A stretch of DNA of 64,000 nucleotides from Henricia sp. BOLD:AAB3569 (lineage: Eukaryota; Echinodermata; Asteroidea; Spinulosida; Echinasteridae), in the NCBI GenBank assembly GCA_037783545.1, contig JBBELK010000105.1:1054001-1118000 (forward strand), read 5' to 3'. The notes beneath the pieces are model-generated. The model saw only the letters and a program-made list of their open reading frames with translations. It was not told where the DNA came from and did no database searches. Shown here piece by piece: positions 32,229 through 43,942 of the stretch. How positions within the stretch are numbered: the first letter of the stretch is position 1; every line of letters starts with the position of its first letter. The position numbers were made by a program, and so were the translations under genes.

Positions 32229-32520
32229 TTAAAGGAGCGTGACCAGATCACATTTTTGAGCGTCCCATTTTTTCCCATGGGTGTTAAGATTCTGATACAT
32301 ATCGTGTCACATTTTTCTTATTACCATTCTCGCATTCTCAAACCGTATATTTCCAGGAATATCGTCAAAAACCACCAATGTTTAGTAAACTAATATATCC
32401 GGCGACATAAAGCAGTGCAGTAATTACACCAACCTTTTAGCTTCCACATCCAAATTTCCTGTTTTGGGGATGTTAGAAGGAACTCCATTTTCTGGGAAAA
32501 ATCTGAACATGCTCCTTTAA
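32229..32520. mobile_element. TTAA-flanked MITE starting AGGAGC
   Basis: TTAAAGGAGCGTG at 32229 and CATGCTCCTTTAA ending at 32520 are inverted termini of 13 bp, with TTAA at each end as a likely target-site duplication. The 292-bp interior has no coding capacity and no other hairpin. It lies 85 bp before the first satellite monomer. Confidence 0.85.
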
Positions 32521-32604
32521 AGTGGACTTTCCTTAAAGTGCTTTCATATAGTTTGTTTTTCAAGCATTTATTTTTTTTTTCCTAAAATTTAATAACGTGG
32601 AGAA

Positions 32605-32932
32605 ATACAAATGTTGGGCCAAATTCTAATAAAAATGCATGATTTTTTTTTGGACCAGTTTTTGTATGATGTAGATTTTTTTTTTACAAATGCAGAAAAT
32701 GTTTATTTAGGCCCTCTAAATGCAATAAAATGCACTATTTTTTCATTCCAACCCATTTTAATTCAATTTTTGGCTATTTTTTTTTATGATACAGATTCTG
32801 TTCAAAATTGCAGAAAGGGTTTATTTGTGCCCTCTAAATACAGTTTAAAAAAACACTAATTTTTCATTCCAACACATATTGAGACATTTTGAGAAATACA
32901 AATTTTTAATAAAAATGTAAGGCTAACCCCTG
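32605..32932 (-). repeat. Decayed, inverted satellite monomers at the left edge of the array
   Basis: Read on the minus strand, this segment matches the 184-bp monomer of the adjacent array. Complements of TGTGTTGGAATGAA, TAGTGCATTTTATTGCATTT, AAATAAACATTTTCTGC and AGGGGTTAGCCTTACATTTT appear in the right order, with numerous differences. About two monomers are present. At about 32933 the orientation flips to plus for the remainder of the array. The higher divergence of this edge fits an older, no longer homogenised rim. Confidence 0.85.
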
Positions 32933-35900
32933 ACATGTGTTAAAATGAACAATTAGTGCATTTTATTGTATTTAGAGGGTGTAAATAAACATTTTCTGCA
33001 ATTTTGAACAAAATTTGGATCATTAAAATTTTGGCCAAAAATGGAAAAAATGTAAGGGGTTAGCCTTGCTTTTTATTAAAATTTTGCCAAAAATTTGTAT
33101 TTTTCAAAATGTCTTAAAATGTGTTGGAATGAACAATTAGTGCATTTTATTGTATTTAGAAGGTGTAAATAAACATTTTCTGCAATTTTGAACAAAATTT
33201 GGATCATTAAAAATTTGGCAAAAATTGAAAAAATGTAAGGGGTTAGCCTTGCCTTTTTATTAAAATTTGGCCAAAAATTGGTATTTTTCAAAATGTCTTA
33301 AAATGTGTTGGAATGAACAATTAGTGCATTTTATTGTATTTAGAGGGTGTAAATAAACATTTTCTGCAATTTTTAACAAAATTTGGATCATTAAAAATTG
33401 AGCAAAAATGGAAAAAATGTAAGGGGTTAGCCTTGGCTTTTTATTAAAATTTGGCCAAAAATTTGTATTTTTCAAAATGTCTTAAAATGTGTTGGAACAA
33501 AATTTGGATCATTAAAAATTTGGCAAAAATGGAAAAAAATGTAAGGGGTTGTTAGCCTTGCCTTTTTATTAAAATTTGGCAAAAAAATTGTATTTTTCAA
33601 AATGTCTTAAAATGTGTTGGAATGAACAATTAGTGCATTTTATTGTATTTAGAGGGTGTAAATAAACATTTTCTGCAATTTTGAACAAAATTTGGATCAT
33701 TAAAAATTTGGCAAAAATGGAAAAAAATGTAAGGGGTTAGCCTTGCCTTTTTATTAAAATTTGGCCAAAAATTTGTATTTTCAAAATGTCTTAAAATGTG
33801 TTGGAATGAACAATTAGTGCATTTTATTGTATTTAGAAGGTGTAAATAAACATTTTCTGCAATTTTGAACAAAATTTGGATCATTAAAAATTTGGCAAAA
33901 ATTGAAAAAATGTAAGGGGTTAGCCTTGCCTTTTTATTAAAATTTGGCCAAAAATTTGTATTTTTCAAAATGTCTTAAAATGTGTTGGAATGAACAATTA
34001 GTGCATTTTATTGTATTTAGAGGGTGTAAATAAACATTTTCTGCAATTTTGAACAAAATTTGGATCATTAAAAATTTGGAAAAAATGGAAAAAAATGTAA
34101 GGGGTTAGCCTTGCCTTTTTATTAAAATTTGGCCAAAAATTGGTATTTTTCAAAATGTCTTAAAATGTGTTGGAATGAACAATTAGTGCATTTTATTGTA
34201 TTTAGAGGGTGTAAATAAACATTTTCTGCAATTTTGAACAAAATTTGGATCATTAAAAATTTGGGAAAAATGGAAAAATGTAAGGGGTTAGCCTTGCCTT
34301 TTTATTAAAATTTGGCAAAAAATTTGTATTTTTCAAAATGTCTTAAAATGTGTTGGAATGAACAATTAGTGCATTTTATTGTATTTAGAAGGTGTAAATA
34401 AACATTTTCTGCAATTTTGAACAAAATTTGGATCATTAAAAATTTGGCAAAAAATGTAAGGGGTTAGCCTTGCCTTTTTATTAAAATTTGGCCAAAAATT
34501 TGTATTTTTCAAAATGTCTTAAAATGTGTTGGAATGAACAATTAGTGCATTTTATTGTATTTAGAGGGTGTAAATAAACATTTTCTGCAATTTTGAACAA
34601 AATTTGGATCATTAAAAATTTGGCAAAAATGGAAAAAAATGTAAGGGGTTAGCCTTGCCTTTTTATTAAAATTTGGCCAAAAATTGGTATTTTTCAAAAT
34701 GTCTTAAAATGTGTTGGAATGAACAATTAGTGCATTTTATTGTATTTAGAGGGTGTAAATAAACATTTTCTGCAATTTTTAACAAAATTTGGATCATTAA
34801 AAATTGAGCAAAAATTGAAAAAATGTAAGGGGTTAGCCTTGGCTTTTTATTAAAATTTGGCCAAAAATTTGTATTTTTCAAAATGTCTTAAAATGTGTTG
34901 GAACAAAATTTGGATCATTAAAAATTTGGCAAAAATGGAAAAATGTAAGGGGTTGTTAGCCTTGCCTTTTTATTAAAATTTGGCAAAAAAATTGTATTTT
35001 TCAAAATGTCTTAAAATGTGTTGGAATGAACAATTAGTGCATTTTATTGTATTTAGAGGGTGTAAATAAACATTTTCTGCAATTTTGAACAAAATTTGGA
35101 TCATTAAAAATTTGGCAAAAATGGAAAAAAATGTAAGGGGTTAGCCTTGCCTTTTTATTAAAATTTGGCCAAAAATTTGTATTTTTCAAAATGTCTTAAA
35201 ATGTGTTGGAATGAACAATTAGTGCATTTTATTGTATTTAGAAGGTGTAAATAAACATTTTCTGCAATTTTGAACAAAATTTGGATCATTAAAAATTTGG
35301 CTTTTTATTAAAATTTGGCCAAAAATTTGTATTTTTCAAAATGTCTTAAAATGTGTTGGAATGAACAATTAGTGCATTTTATTGTATTTAGAGGGTGTAA
35401 ATAAACATTTTCTGCAATTTTGAACAAAATTTGGATCATTAAAAATTTGGAAAAAATGGAAAAAATGTAAGGGGTTAGCCTTGCCTTTTTATTAAAATTT
35501 GGCCAAAAATTGGTATTTTTCAAAATGTCTTAAAATGTGTTGGAATGAACAATTAGTGCATTTTATTGTATTTAGAGGGTGTAAATAAACATTTTCTGCA
35601 ATTTTGAACAAAATTTGGATCATTAAAAATTTGGGAAAAATGGAAAAATGTAAGGGGTTAGCCTTGCCTTTTTATTAAAATTTGGCCAAAAAATTGTATT
35701 TTTCAAAATGTCTTAAAATGTGTTGGAATGAACAATTAGTGCATTTTATTGTATTTAGAAGGTGTAAATAAACATTTTCTGCAATTTTGAACAAAATTTG
35801 GATCATTAAAAATTTGGCAAAAAATGTAAGGGGTTAGCCTTGCCTTTTTATTAAAATTTGGCCAAAAATTTGTATTTTTCAAAATGTCTTAAAATGTGTT

Positions 35901-36150
35901 GGAATGAACAATTAGTGCATTTTATTGTATTTAGAGGGTGTAAATAAACATTTTCTGCAATTTTGAACAAAATTTGGATCATTAAAAATTTGGCCAAAAT
36001 GGAAAAAAATGTAAGGGGTTAGCCTTGCCTTTTTATTAAAATTTGGCCAAAAATTTGTATTTTTCAAAATGTCTTAAAATGTGTTGAAATGAACAATTAG
36101 TGCATTTTATTGTATTTAGAGGGTGTAAATAAACATTTTCTGCAAAAATT
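32933..36150 (+). repeat. Left simple part of the satellite (type A monomers, 1406-bp duplication)
   Basis: Only type A monomers occur here, with no 18-bp minisatellite. A block around 33.1-34.4 kb is repeated 1406 bp downstream. It includes a distinctive truncated monomer (GTGTTGGAACAAAATTTGG at 33490 and 34896) and a GGGGTTGTTAGCC variant after each. Deletions differ in the second copy (for example a shortened joint at about 35300). Confidence 0.88.
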
Positions 36151-36306
36151 GAACAAATGTTTAATTTTTTTCAAAATCTGAAATTATCCAAATTTGATAT
36201 TTCATTTTATAGGTGAGCAGTCAAGGTCAAATTCAGGAAATAACATCTATTGAATCTAAGCAACATTTCCTGAAATTATGAGGAAAATCTGAATCATACA
36301 ATTTTT

Positions 36307-36396
36307 CCAGTTGCAGCGATTATTCCAGTTGCAGCAATTATTCCAGTTGCAGCGATTATTCCAGTTGCAGCGATTATTCCAGTTGCAGCGATTTTT
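36307..36396 (+). repeat. 18-bp minisatellite block type (13 blocks, about 93 units)
   Basis: The unit CCAGTTGCAGCGATTATT (with A for G in some units) is repeated 5, 7 or 8 times. Five-unit blocks: 36307-36396, 37397-37486, 40987-41076. Eight-unit blocks: 39039-39182, 40026-40169, 42629-42772, 43616-43759, 44795-44938, 46143-46286, 47130-47273, 48309-48452. Seven-unit blocks: 49657-49782, 50987-51112. The G/A order is fixed within each class (GAGGG, AGGAGGGG, AGGAGGG), so whole blocks were copied by the larger duplications. The 18-mers are the main source of CpG in the array. Confidence 0.95.
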
Positions 36397-36714
36397 GTCA
36401 ATTTTTTTTTCTAAATGTCTCATAAATGCAAAAAATGTAAGGGGTTAGCCTTGCTTTTTATTAAAATTTGGCAAAAAATTTGTATTTTTCAAAATGTCTT
36501 AAAATGTGTTGGAATGAACAATTAGTGCATTTTATTGTATTTAGAAGGTGTAAATAAACATTTTCTGCAATTTTGAACAATTTTTTTTTCTAAATGTCTC
36601 ATAAATGACTACTAACGAAATTTGATCTTTAAAAATGTTATTAAAATTTGGCCAAAAATTGGCATTTCTCCAAATGTGTTGAAATGAACAATTAGTGCAT
36701 TTTATTGTATTTAG

Positions 36715-39700
36715 AGGGTGTAAATAAACATTTTCTGCAATTTTGAACAAAATTTGGATCATAAAAAATTTGGCTAAAAATGGAAAAAGATGTAAGGCCT
36801 TGCCTTTTTATTAAAATTTGGCCAAAAATTTGTATTTTTCAAAATGTCTTAAAATGTGTTGGAATGAACAATTAGGGCATTTCATTGTATTTAGAGGGTG
36901 TAAATAAACATTTTCTGCAATTTTGAACAAAATTTGGATCATTAAAAATTTTATTAAAATTTGGCCAAAAATTGGCATTTCTCCAAATGTGTTGAAATGA
37001 ACAATTAGTGCATTTTATTGTATTTAGAGGGTGTAAATAAACATTTTCTGCAATTTTGAACAAAATTTGGATCATTAAAAATTTGGAAAAAATGGTAAAA
37101 ATGTAAGGGGTTAGCCTTGCCTTTTTATTAAAATTTGGCCAAAAATTTGTATTTTTCAAAATGTCTTAAAATGTGTTGAAATGAACAATTAGTGCATTTT
37201 ATTGTATTTAGAGGGTGTAAATAAACATTTTCTGCAAAAATTGAACAAATGTTTAATTTTTTTCAAAATCTGAAATTATCCAAATTTGATATTTCATTTT
37301 ATAGGTGAGCAGTCAAGGTCAAATTCAGGAAATAACATCTATTGAATCTAAGCAACATTTCCTGAAATTATGAGGAAAATCTGAATCATACAATTTTTCC
37401 AGTTGCAGCGATTATTCCAGTTGCAGCAATTATTCCAGTTGCAGCGATTATTCCAGTTGCAGCGATTATTCCAGTTGCAGCGATTTTTGTCAATTTTTTT
37501 TTCTAAATGTCTCATAAATGCAAAAAATGTAAGGGGTTAGCCTTGCTTTTTATTAAAATTTGGCAAAAAATTTGTATTTTTCAAAATGTCTTAAAATGTG
37601 TTGGAATGAACAATTAGTGCATTTTATTGTATTTAGAAGGTGTAAATAAACATTTTCTGCAATTTTGAACAATTTTTTTTTCTAAATGTCTCATAAATGA
37701 CTACTAACGAAATTTGATCTTTAAAAATGTTATTAAAATTTGGCCAAAAATTGGCATTTCTCCAAATGTGTTGAAATGAACAATTAGTGCATTTTATTGT
37801 ATTTAGAGGGTGTAAATAAACATTTTCTGCAATTTTGAACAAAATTTGGATCATTAAAAATTTTATTAAAATTTGGCCAAAAATTGGCATTTCTCCAAAT
37901 GTGTTGAAATGAACAATTAGTGCATATTATTGTATTTAGAGGGTGTAAATAAACATTTTCTGCAATTTTGAACAAAATTTGGATCATTAAAAATTTGGCA
38001 AAAAATGTAAGGGGTTAGCCTTGCCCTTTTTATTAAAATTTGGCCAAAAATTGGCATTTTTCAAAATGTCTTAAAATGTGTTGGAATGAACAATTAGTGC
38101 ATTTTATTGTATTTAGAGGGTGTAAATAATCATTTTCTGCAATTTTGAACAAAATTTGGATCATTAAAATTTTGGCCAAAAATGGAAAAATGTAAGGGGT
38201 TAGCCTTGCCTTTTTATTAAAATTTGGCAAAAAATTGGTATTTTTCAAAATGTCTTAAAATGTGTTGGAATGAACAATTAGTGCATTTTATTGTATTTAG
38301 AGGGTGTAAATAAACATTTTCTGCAATTTTGAACAAAATTTGGATCATTAAAAATTTGGCAAAAATGTAAGGGGTTAGCCTTGCCTTTTTATTGGTATTT
38401 TTCAAAATGTCTTAAAATGTGTTGGAATGAACAATTAGTGCATTTTATTGTATTTAGAGGGTGTAAATAAACATTTTCTGCAATTTTGAACAAAATTTGG
38501 ATCATTAAAAATTTGGCAAAAATGTAAGGGGTTAGCCTTGCCTTTTTATTAAAATTTGGCCAAAAATTGGTATTTTTCAAAATGTCTTAAAATGTGTTGG
38601 AATGAACAATTAGGGCATTTCATTGTATTTAGAGGGTGTAAATAAACATTTTCTGCAATTTTGAACAAAATTTGGATCATTAAAAATTTGGCAAAAATGG
38701 AAAAAATTTGCCTTGGAATAGTGCCTTTTTATTAAAATTTGGCCAAAAATTGCCATTTTTCAAAATGTCTTAAAATGTGTTGGAATGAACAATTAGTGCA
38801 TTTTATTGTATTTAGAGGGTGTAAATAAAATTTTCTGCAATTTTTAACAAAATTTGGATCATTAAAAATTTGGCCAAAAATTGAAAAAATGTTAAATTTT
38901 TTTCAAAATCTGAAATTATCCAAATTTGATATTTCATTTTATAGGTGAGCAGTCAAGGTCAAATTCAGGAAATAACATCTATTGAATCTAAGCAACATTT
39001 CCTGAAATTATGAGGAAAATCTGAATCATACAATTTTTCCAGTTGCAGCAATTATTCCAGTTGCAGCGATTATTCCAGTTGCAGCGATTATTCCAGTTGC
39101 AGCAATTATTCCAGTTGCAGCGATTATTCCAGTTGCAGCGATTATTCCAGTTGCAGCGATTATTCCAGTTGCAGCGATTTTTGTCAATTATTTTTTTAAA
39201 TGTCTCATAAATGACTACTAACGAAATTTGGATCATTAAAAATGTTATTAAAATTTTGCCAAAAATTGGCATTTCTCCAAATGTGTTGAAATGAACAATT
39301 AGTGCATTTTTATTTCGAGGGTGTAAATAAACATTTTCTGCAATTTTGAACAAAATTTGGATCATTAAAAATTTGGCCAAAAATGGAAAAAAATGTAAGG
39401 GTTAGCCTTGCTTTTTATTAAAATTTGGCCAAAAATTGGCATTTTTCAAAATGTCTTAAAATGTGTTGGAATGAACAATTAGTGCATTTTATTGTATTTA
39501 GAGGGTGTAAATAAACATTTTCTGCAATTTTGAACAAAATTTGGATCATTAAAAATTTTATTAAAATTTGGCCAAAAATTGGCATTTCTCCAAATGTGTT
39601 GAAATGAACAATTAGTGCATTTTATTGTATTTAGAGGGTGTAAATAAACATTTTCTGCAATTTTGAACAAAATTTGGATCATTAAAAATTTGGCAAAAAT

Positions 39701-42700
39701 GGAAAAAATGTCTTTTTATTAAAATTTGGCCAAAAATTGGCATTTTTCAAAATGTCTTAAAATGTGTTGGAATGAACAATTAGGGCATTTCATTGTATTT
39801 AGAGGGTGTAAATAAAATTTTCTGCAATTTTGAACAAAATTTGGATCATTAAAAATTTGGCCAAAAATTGAAAAAATGTTAAATTTTTTTCAAAATCTGA
39901 AATTATCCAAATTTGATATTTCATTTTATAGGTGAGCAGTCAAGGTCAAATTCAGGAAATAACATCTATTGAATCTAAGCAACATTTCCTGAAATTATGA
40001 GGAAAATCTGAATCATACAATTTTTCCAGTTGCAGCAATTATTCCAGTTGCAGCGATTATTCCAGTTGCAGCGATTATTCCAGTTGCAGCAATTATTCCA
40101 GTTGCAGCGATTATTCCAGTTGCAGCGATTATTCCAGTTGCAGCGATTATTCCAGTTGCAGCGATTTTTGTCAATTATTTTTTTAAATGTCTCATAAATG
40201 ACTACTAACGAAATTTGGATCATTAAAAATGTTATTAAAATTTTGCCAAAAATTGGCATTTCTCCAAATGTGTTGAAATGAACAATTAGTGCATTTTTAT
40301 TTCGAGGGTGTAAATAAACATTTTCTGCAATTTTGAACAAAATTTGGATCATAAAAAATTTGGCTAAAAATGGAAAAAGATGTAAGGCCTTGCCTTTTTA
40401 TTAAAATTTGGCCAAAAATTTGTATTTTTCAAAATGTCTTAAAATGTGTTGGAATGAACAATTAGGGCATTTCATTGTATTTAGAGGGTGTAAATAAACA
40501 TTTTCTGCAATTTTGAACAAAATTTGGATCATTAAAAATTTTATTAAAATTTGGCCAAAAATTGGCATTTCTCCAAATGTGTTGAAATGAACAATTAGTG
40601 CATTTTATTGTATTTAGAGGGTGTAAATAAACATTTTCTGCAATTTTGAACAAAATTTGGATCATTAAAAATTTGGAAAAAATGGTAAAAATGTAAGGGG
40701 TTAGCCTTGCCTTTTTATTAAAATTTGGCCAAAAATTTGTATTTTTCAAAATGTCTTAAAATGTGTTGAAATGAACAATTAGTGCATTTTATTGTATTTA
40801 GAGGGTGTAAATAAACATTTTCTGCAAAAATTGAACAAATGTTTAATTTTTTTCAAAATCTGAAATTATCCAAATTTGATATTTCATTTTATAGGTGAGC
40901 AGTCAAGGTCAAATTCAGGAAATAACATCTATTGAATCTAAGCAACATTTCCTGAAATTATGAGGAAAATCTGAATCATACAATTTTTCCAGTTGCAGCG
41001 ATTATTCCAGTTGCAGCAATTATTCCAGTTGCAGCGATTATTCCAGTTGCAGCGATTATTCCAGTTGCAGCGATTTTTGTCAATTTTTTTTTCTAAATGT
41101 CTCATAAATGCAAAAAATGTAAGGGGTTAGCCTTGCTTTTTATTAAAATTTGGCAAAAAATTTGTATTTTTCAAAATGTCTTAAAATGTGTTGGAATGAA
41201 CAATTAGTGCATTTTATTGTATTTAGAAGGTGTAAATAAACATTTTCTGCAATTTTGAACAATTTTTTTTTCTAAATGTCTCATAAATGACTACTAACGA
41301 AATTTGATCTTTAAAAATGTTATTAAAATTTGGCCAAAAATTGGCATTTCTCCAAATGTGTTGAAATGAACAATTAGTGCATTTTATTGTATTTAGAGGG
41401 TGTAAATAAACATTTTCTGCAATTTTGAACAAAATTTGGATCATTAAAAATTTTATTAAAATTTGGCCAAAAATTGGCATTTCTCCAAATGTGTTGAAAT
41501 GAACAATTAGTGCATATTATTGTATTTAGAGGGTGTAAATAAACATTTTCTGCAATTTTGAACAAAATTTGGATCATTAAAAATTTGGCAAAAAATGTAA
41601 GGGGTTAGCCTTGCCCTTTTTATTAAAATTTGGCCAAAAATTGGCATTTTTCAAAATGTCTTAAAATGTGTTGGAATGAACAATTAGTGCATTTTATTGT
41701 ATTTAGAGGGTGTAAATAATCATTTTCTGCAATTTTGAACAAAATTTGGATCATTAAAATTTTGGCCAAAAATGGAAAAATGTAAGGGGTTAGCCTTGCC
41801 TTTTTATTAAAATTTGGCAAAAAATTGGTATTTTTCAAAATGTCTTAAAATGTGTTGGAATGAACAATTAGTGCATTTTATTGTATTTAGAGGGTGTAAA
41901 TAAACATTTTCTGCAATTTTGAACAAAATTTGGATCATTAAAAATTTGGCAAAAATGTAAGGGGTTAGCCTTGCCTTTTTATTGGTATTTTTCAAAATGT
42001 CTTAAAATGTGTTGGAATGAACAATTAGTGCATTTTATTGTATTTAGAGGGTGTAAATAAACATTTTCTGCAATTTTGAACAAAATTTGGATCATTAAAA
42101 ATTTGGCAAAAATGTAAGGGGTTAGCCTTGCCTTTTTATTAAAATTTGGCCAAAAATTGGTATTTTTCAAAATGTCTTAAAATGTGTTGGAATGAACAAT
42201 TAGGGCATTTCATTGTATTTAGAGGGTGTAAATAAACATTTTCTGCAATTTTGAACAAAATTTGGATCATTAAAAATTTGGCAAAAATGGAAAAAATTTG
42301 CCTTGGAATAGTGCCTTTTTATTAAAATTTGGCCAAAAATTGCCATTTTTCAAAATGTCTTAAAATGTGTTGGAATGAACAATTAGTGCATTTTATTGTA
42401 TTTAGAGGGTGTAAATAAAATTTTCTGCAATTTTTAACAAAATTTGGATCATTAAAAATTTGGCCAAAAATTGAAAAAATGTTAAATTTTTTTCAAAATC
42501 TGAAATTATCCAAATTTGATATTTCATTTTATAGGTGAGCAGTCAAGGTCAAATTCAGGAAATAACATCTATTGAATCTAAGCAACATTTCCTGAAATTA
42601 TGAGGAAAATCTGAATCATACAATTTTTCCAGTTGCAGCAATTATTCCAGTTGCAGCGATTATTCCAGTTGCAGCGATTATTCCAGTTGCAGCAATTATT

Positions 42701-43942
42701 CCAGTTGCAGCGATTATTCCAGTTGCAGCGATTATTCCAGTTGCAGCGATTATTCCAGTTGCAGCGATTTTTGTCAATTATTTTTTTAAATGTCTCATAA
42801 ATGACTACTAACGAAATTTGGATCATTAAAAATGTTATTAAAATTTTGCCAAAAATTGGCATTTCTCCAAATGTGTTGAAATGAACAATTAGTGCATTTT
42901 TATTTCGAGGGTGTAAATAAACATTTTCTGCAATTTTGAACAAAATTTGGATCATTAAAAATTTGGCCAAAAATGGAAAAAAATGTAAGGGTTAGCCTTG
43001 CTTTTTATTAAAATTTGGCCAAAAATTGGCATTTTTCAAAATGTCTTAAAATGTGTTGGAATGAACAATTAGTGCATTTTATTGTATTTAGAGGGTGTAA
43101 ATAAACATTTTCTGCAATTTTGAACAAAATTTGGATCATTAAAAATTTTATTAAAATTTGGCCAAAAATTGGCATTTCTCCAAATGTGTTGAAATGAACA
43201 ATTAGTGCATTTTATTGTATTTAGAGGGTGTAAATAAACATTTTCTGCAATTTTGAACAAAATTTGGATCATTAAAAATTTGGCAAAAATGGAAAAAATG
43301 TCTTTTTATTAAAATTTGGCCAAAAATTGGCATTTTTCAAAATGTCTTAAAATGTGTTGGAATGAACAATTAGGGCATTTCATTGTATTTAGAGGGTGTA
43401 AATAAAATTTTCTGCAATTTTGAACAAAATTTTGATCATTAAAAATTTGGCCAAAAATTGAAAAAATGTTAAATTTTTTTCAAAATCTGAAATTATCCAA
43501 ATTTGATATTTCATTTTATAGGTGAGCAGTCAAGGTCAAATTCAGGAAATAACATCTATTGAATCTAAGCAACATTTCCTGAAATTATGAGGAAAATCTG
43601 AATCATACAATTTTTCCAGTTGCAGCAATTATTCCAGTTGCAGCGATTATTCCAGTTGCAGCGATTATTCCAGTTGCAGCAATTATTCCAGTTGCAGCGA
43701 TTATTCCAGTTGCAGCGATTATTCCAGTTGCAGCGATTATTCCAGTTGCAGCGATTTTTGTCAATTATTTTTTTAAATGTCTCATAAATGACTACTAACG
43801 AAATTTGGATCATTAAAAATGTTATTAAAATTTTGCCAAAAATTGGCATTTCTCCAAATGTGTTGAAATGAACAATTAGTGCATTTTTATTTCGAGGGTG
43901 TAAATAAACATTTTCTGCAATTTTGAACAAAATTTGGATCAT
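36715..43942 (+). repeat. Tandem 3590-bp higher-order duplication (two copies)
   Basis: Copy 1 runs from about 36715 to 40304 and copy 2 from about 40305 to 43942. Landmarks repeat exactly 3590 bp apart: the ATAAAAAATTTGGCT variant at 36750/40340, five-unit block 37397/40987, AATTTGCCTTGGAATAGTGC at about 38705/42295, and eight-unit blocks 39039/42629 and 40026/43616. One difference noticed is GGATC versus TGATC near 39843/43433. Confidence 0.9.
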
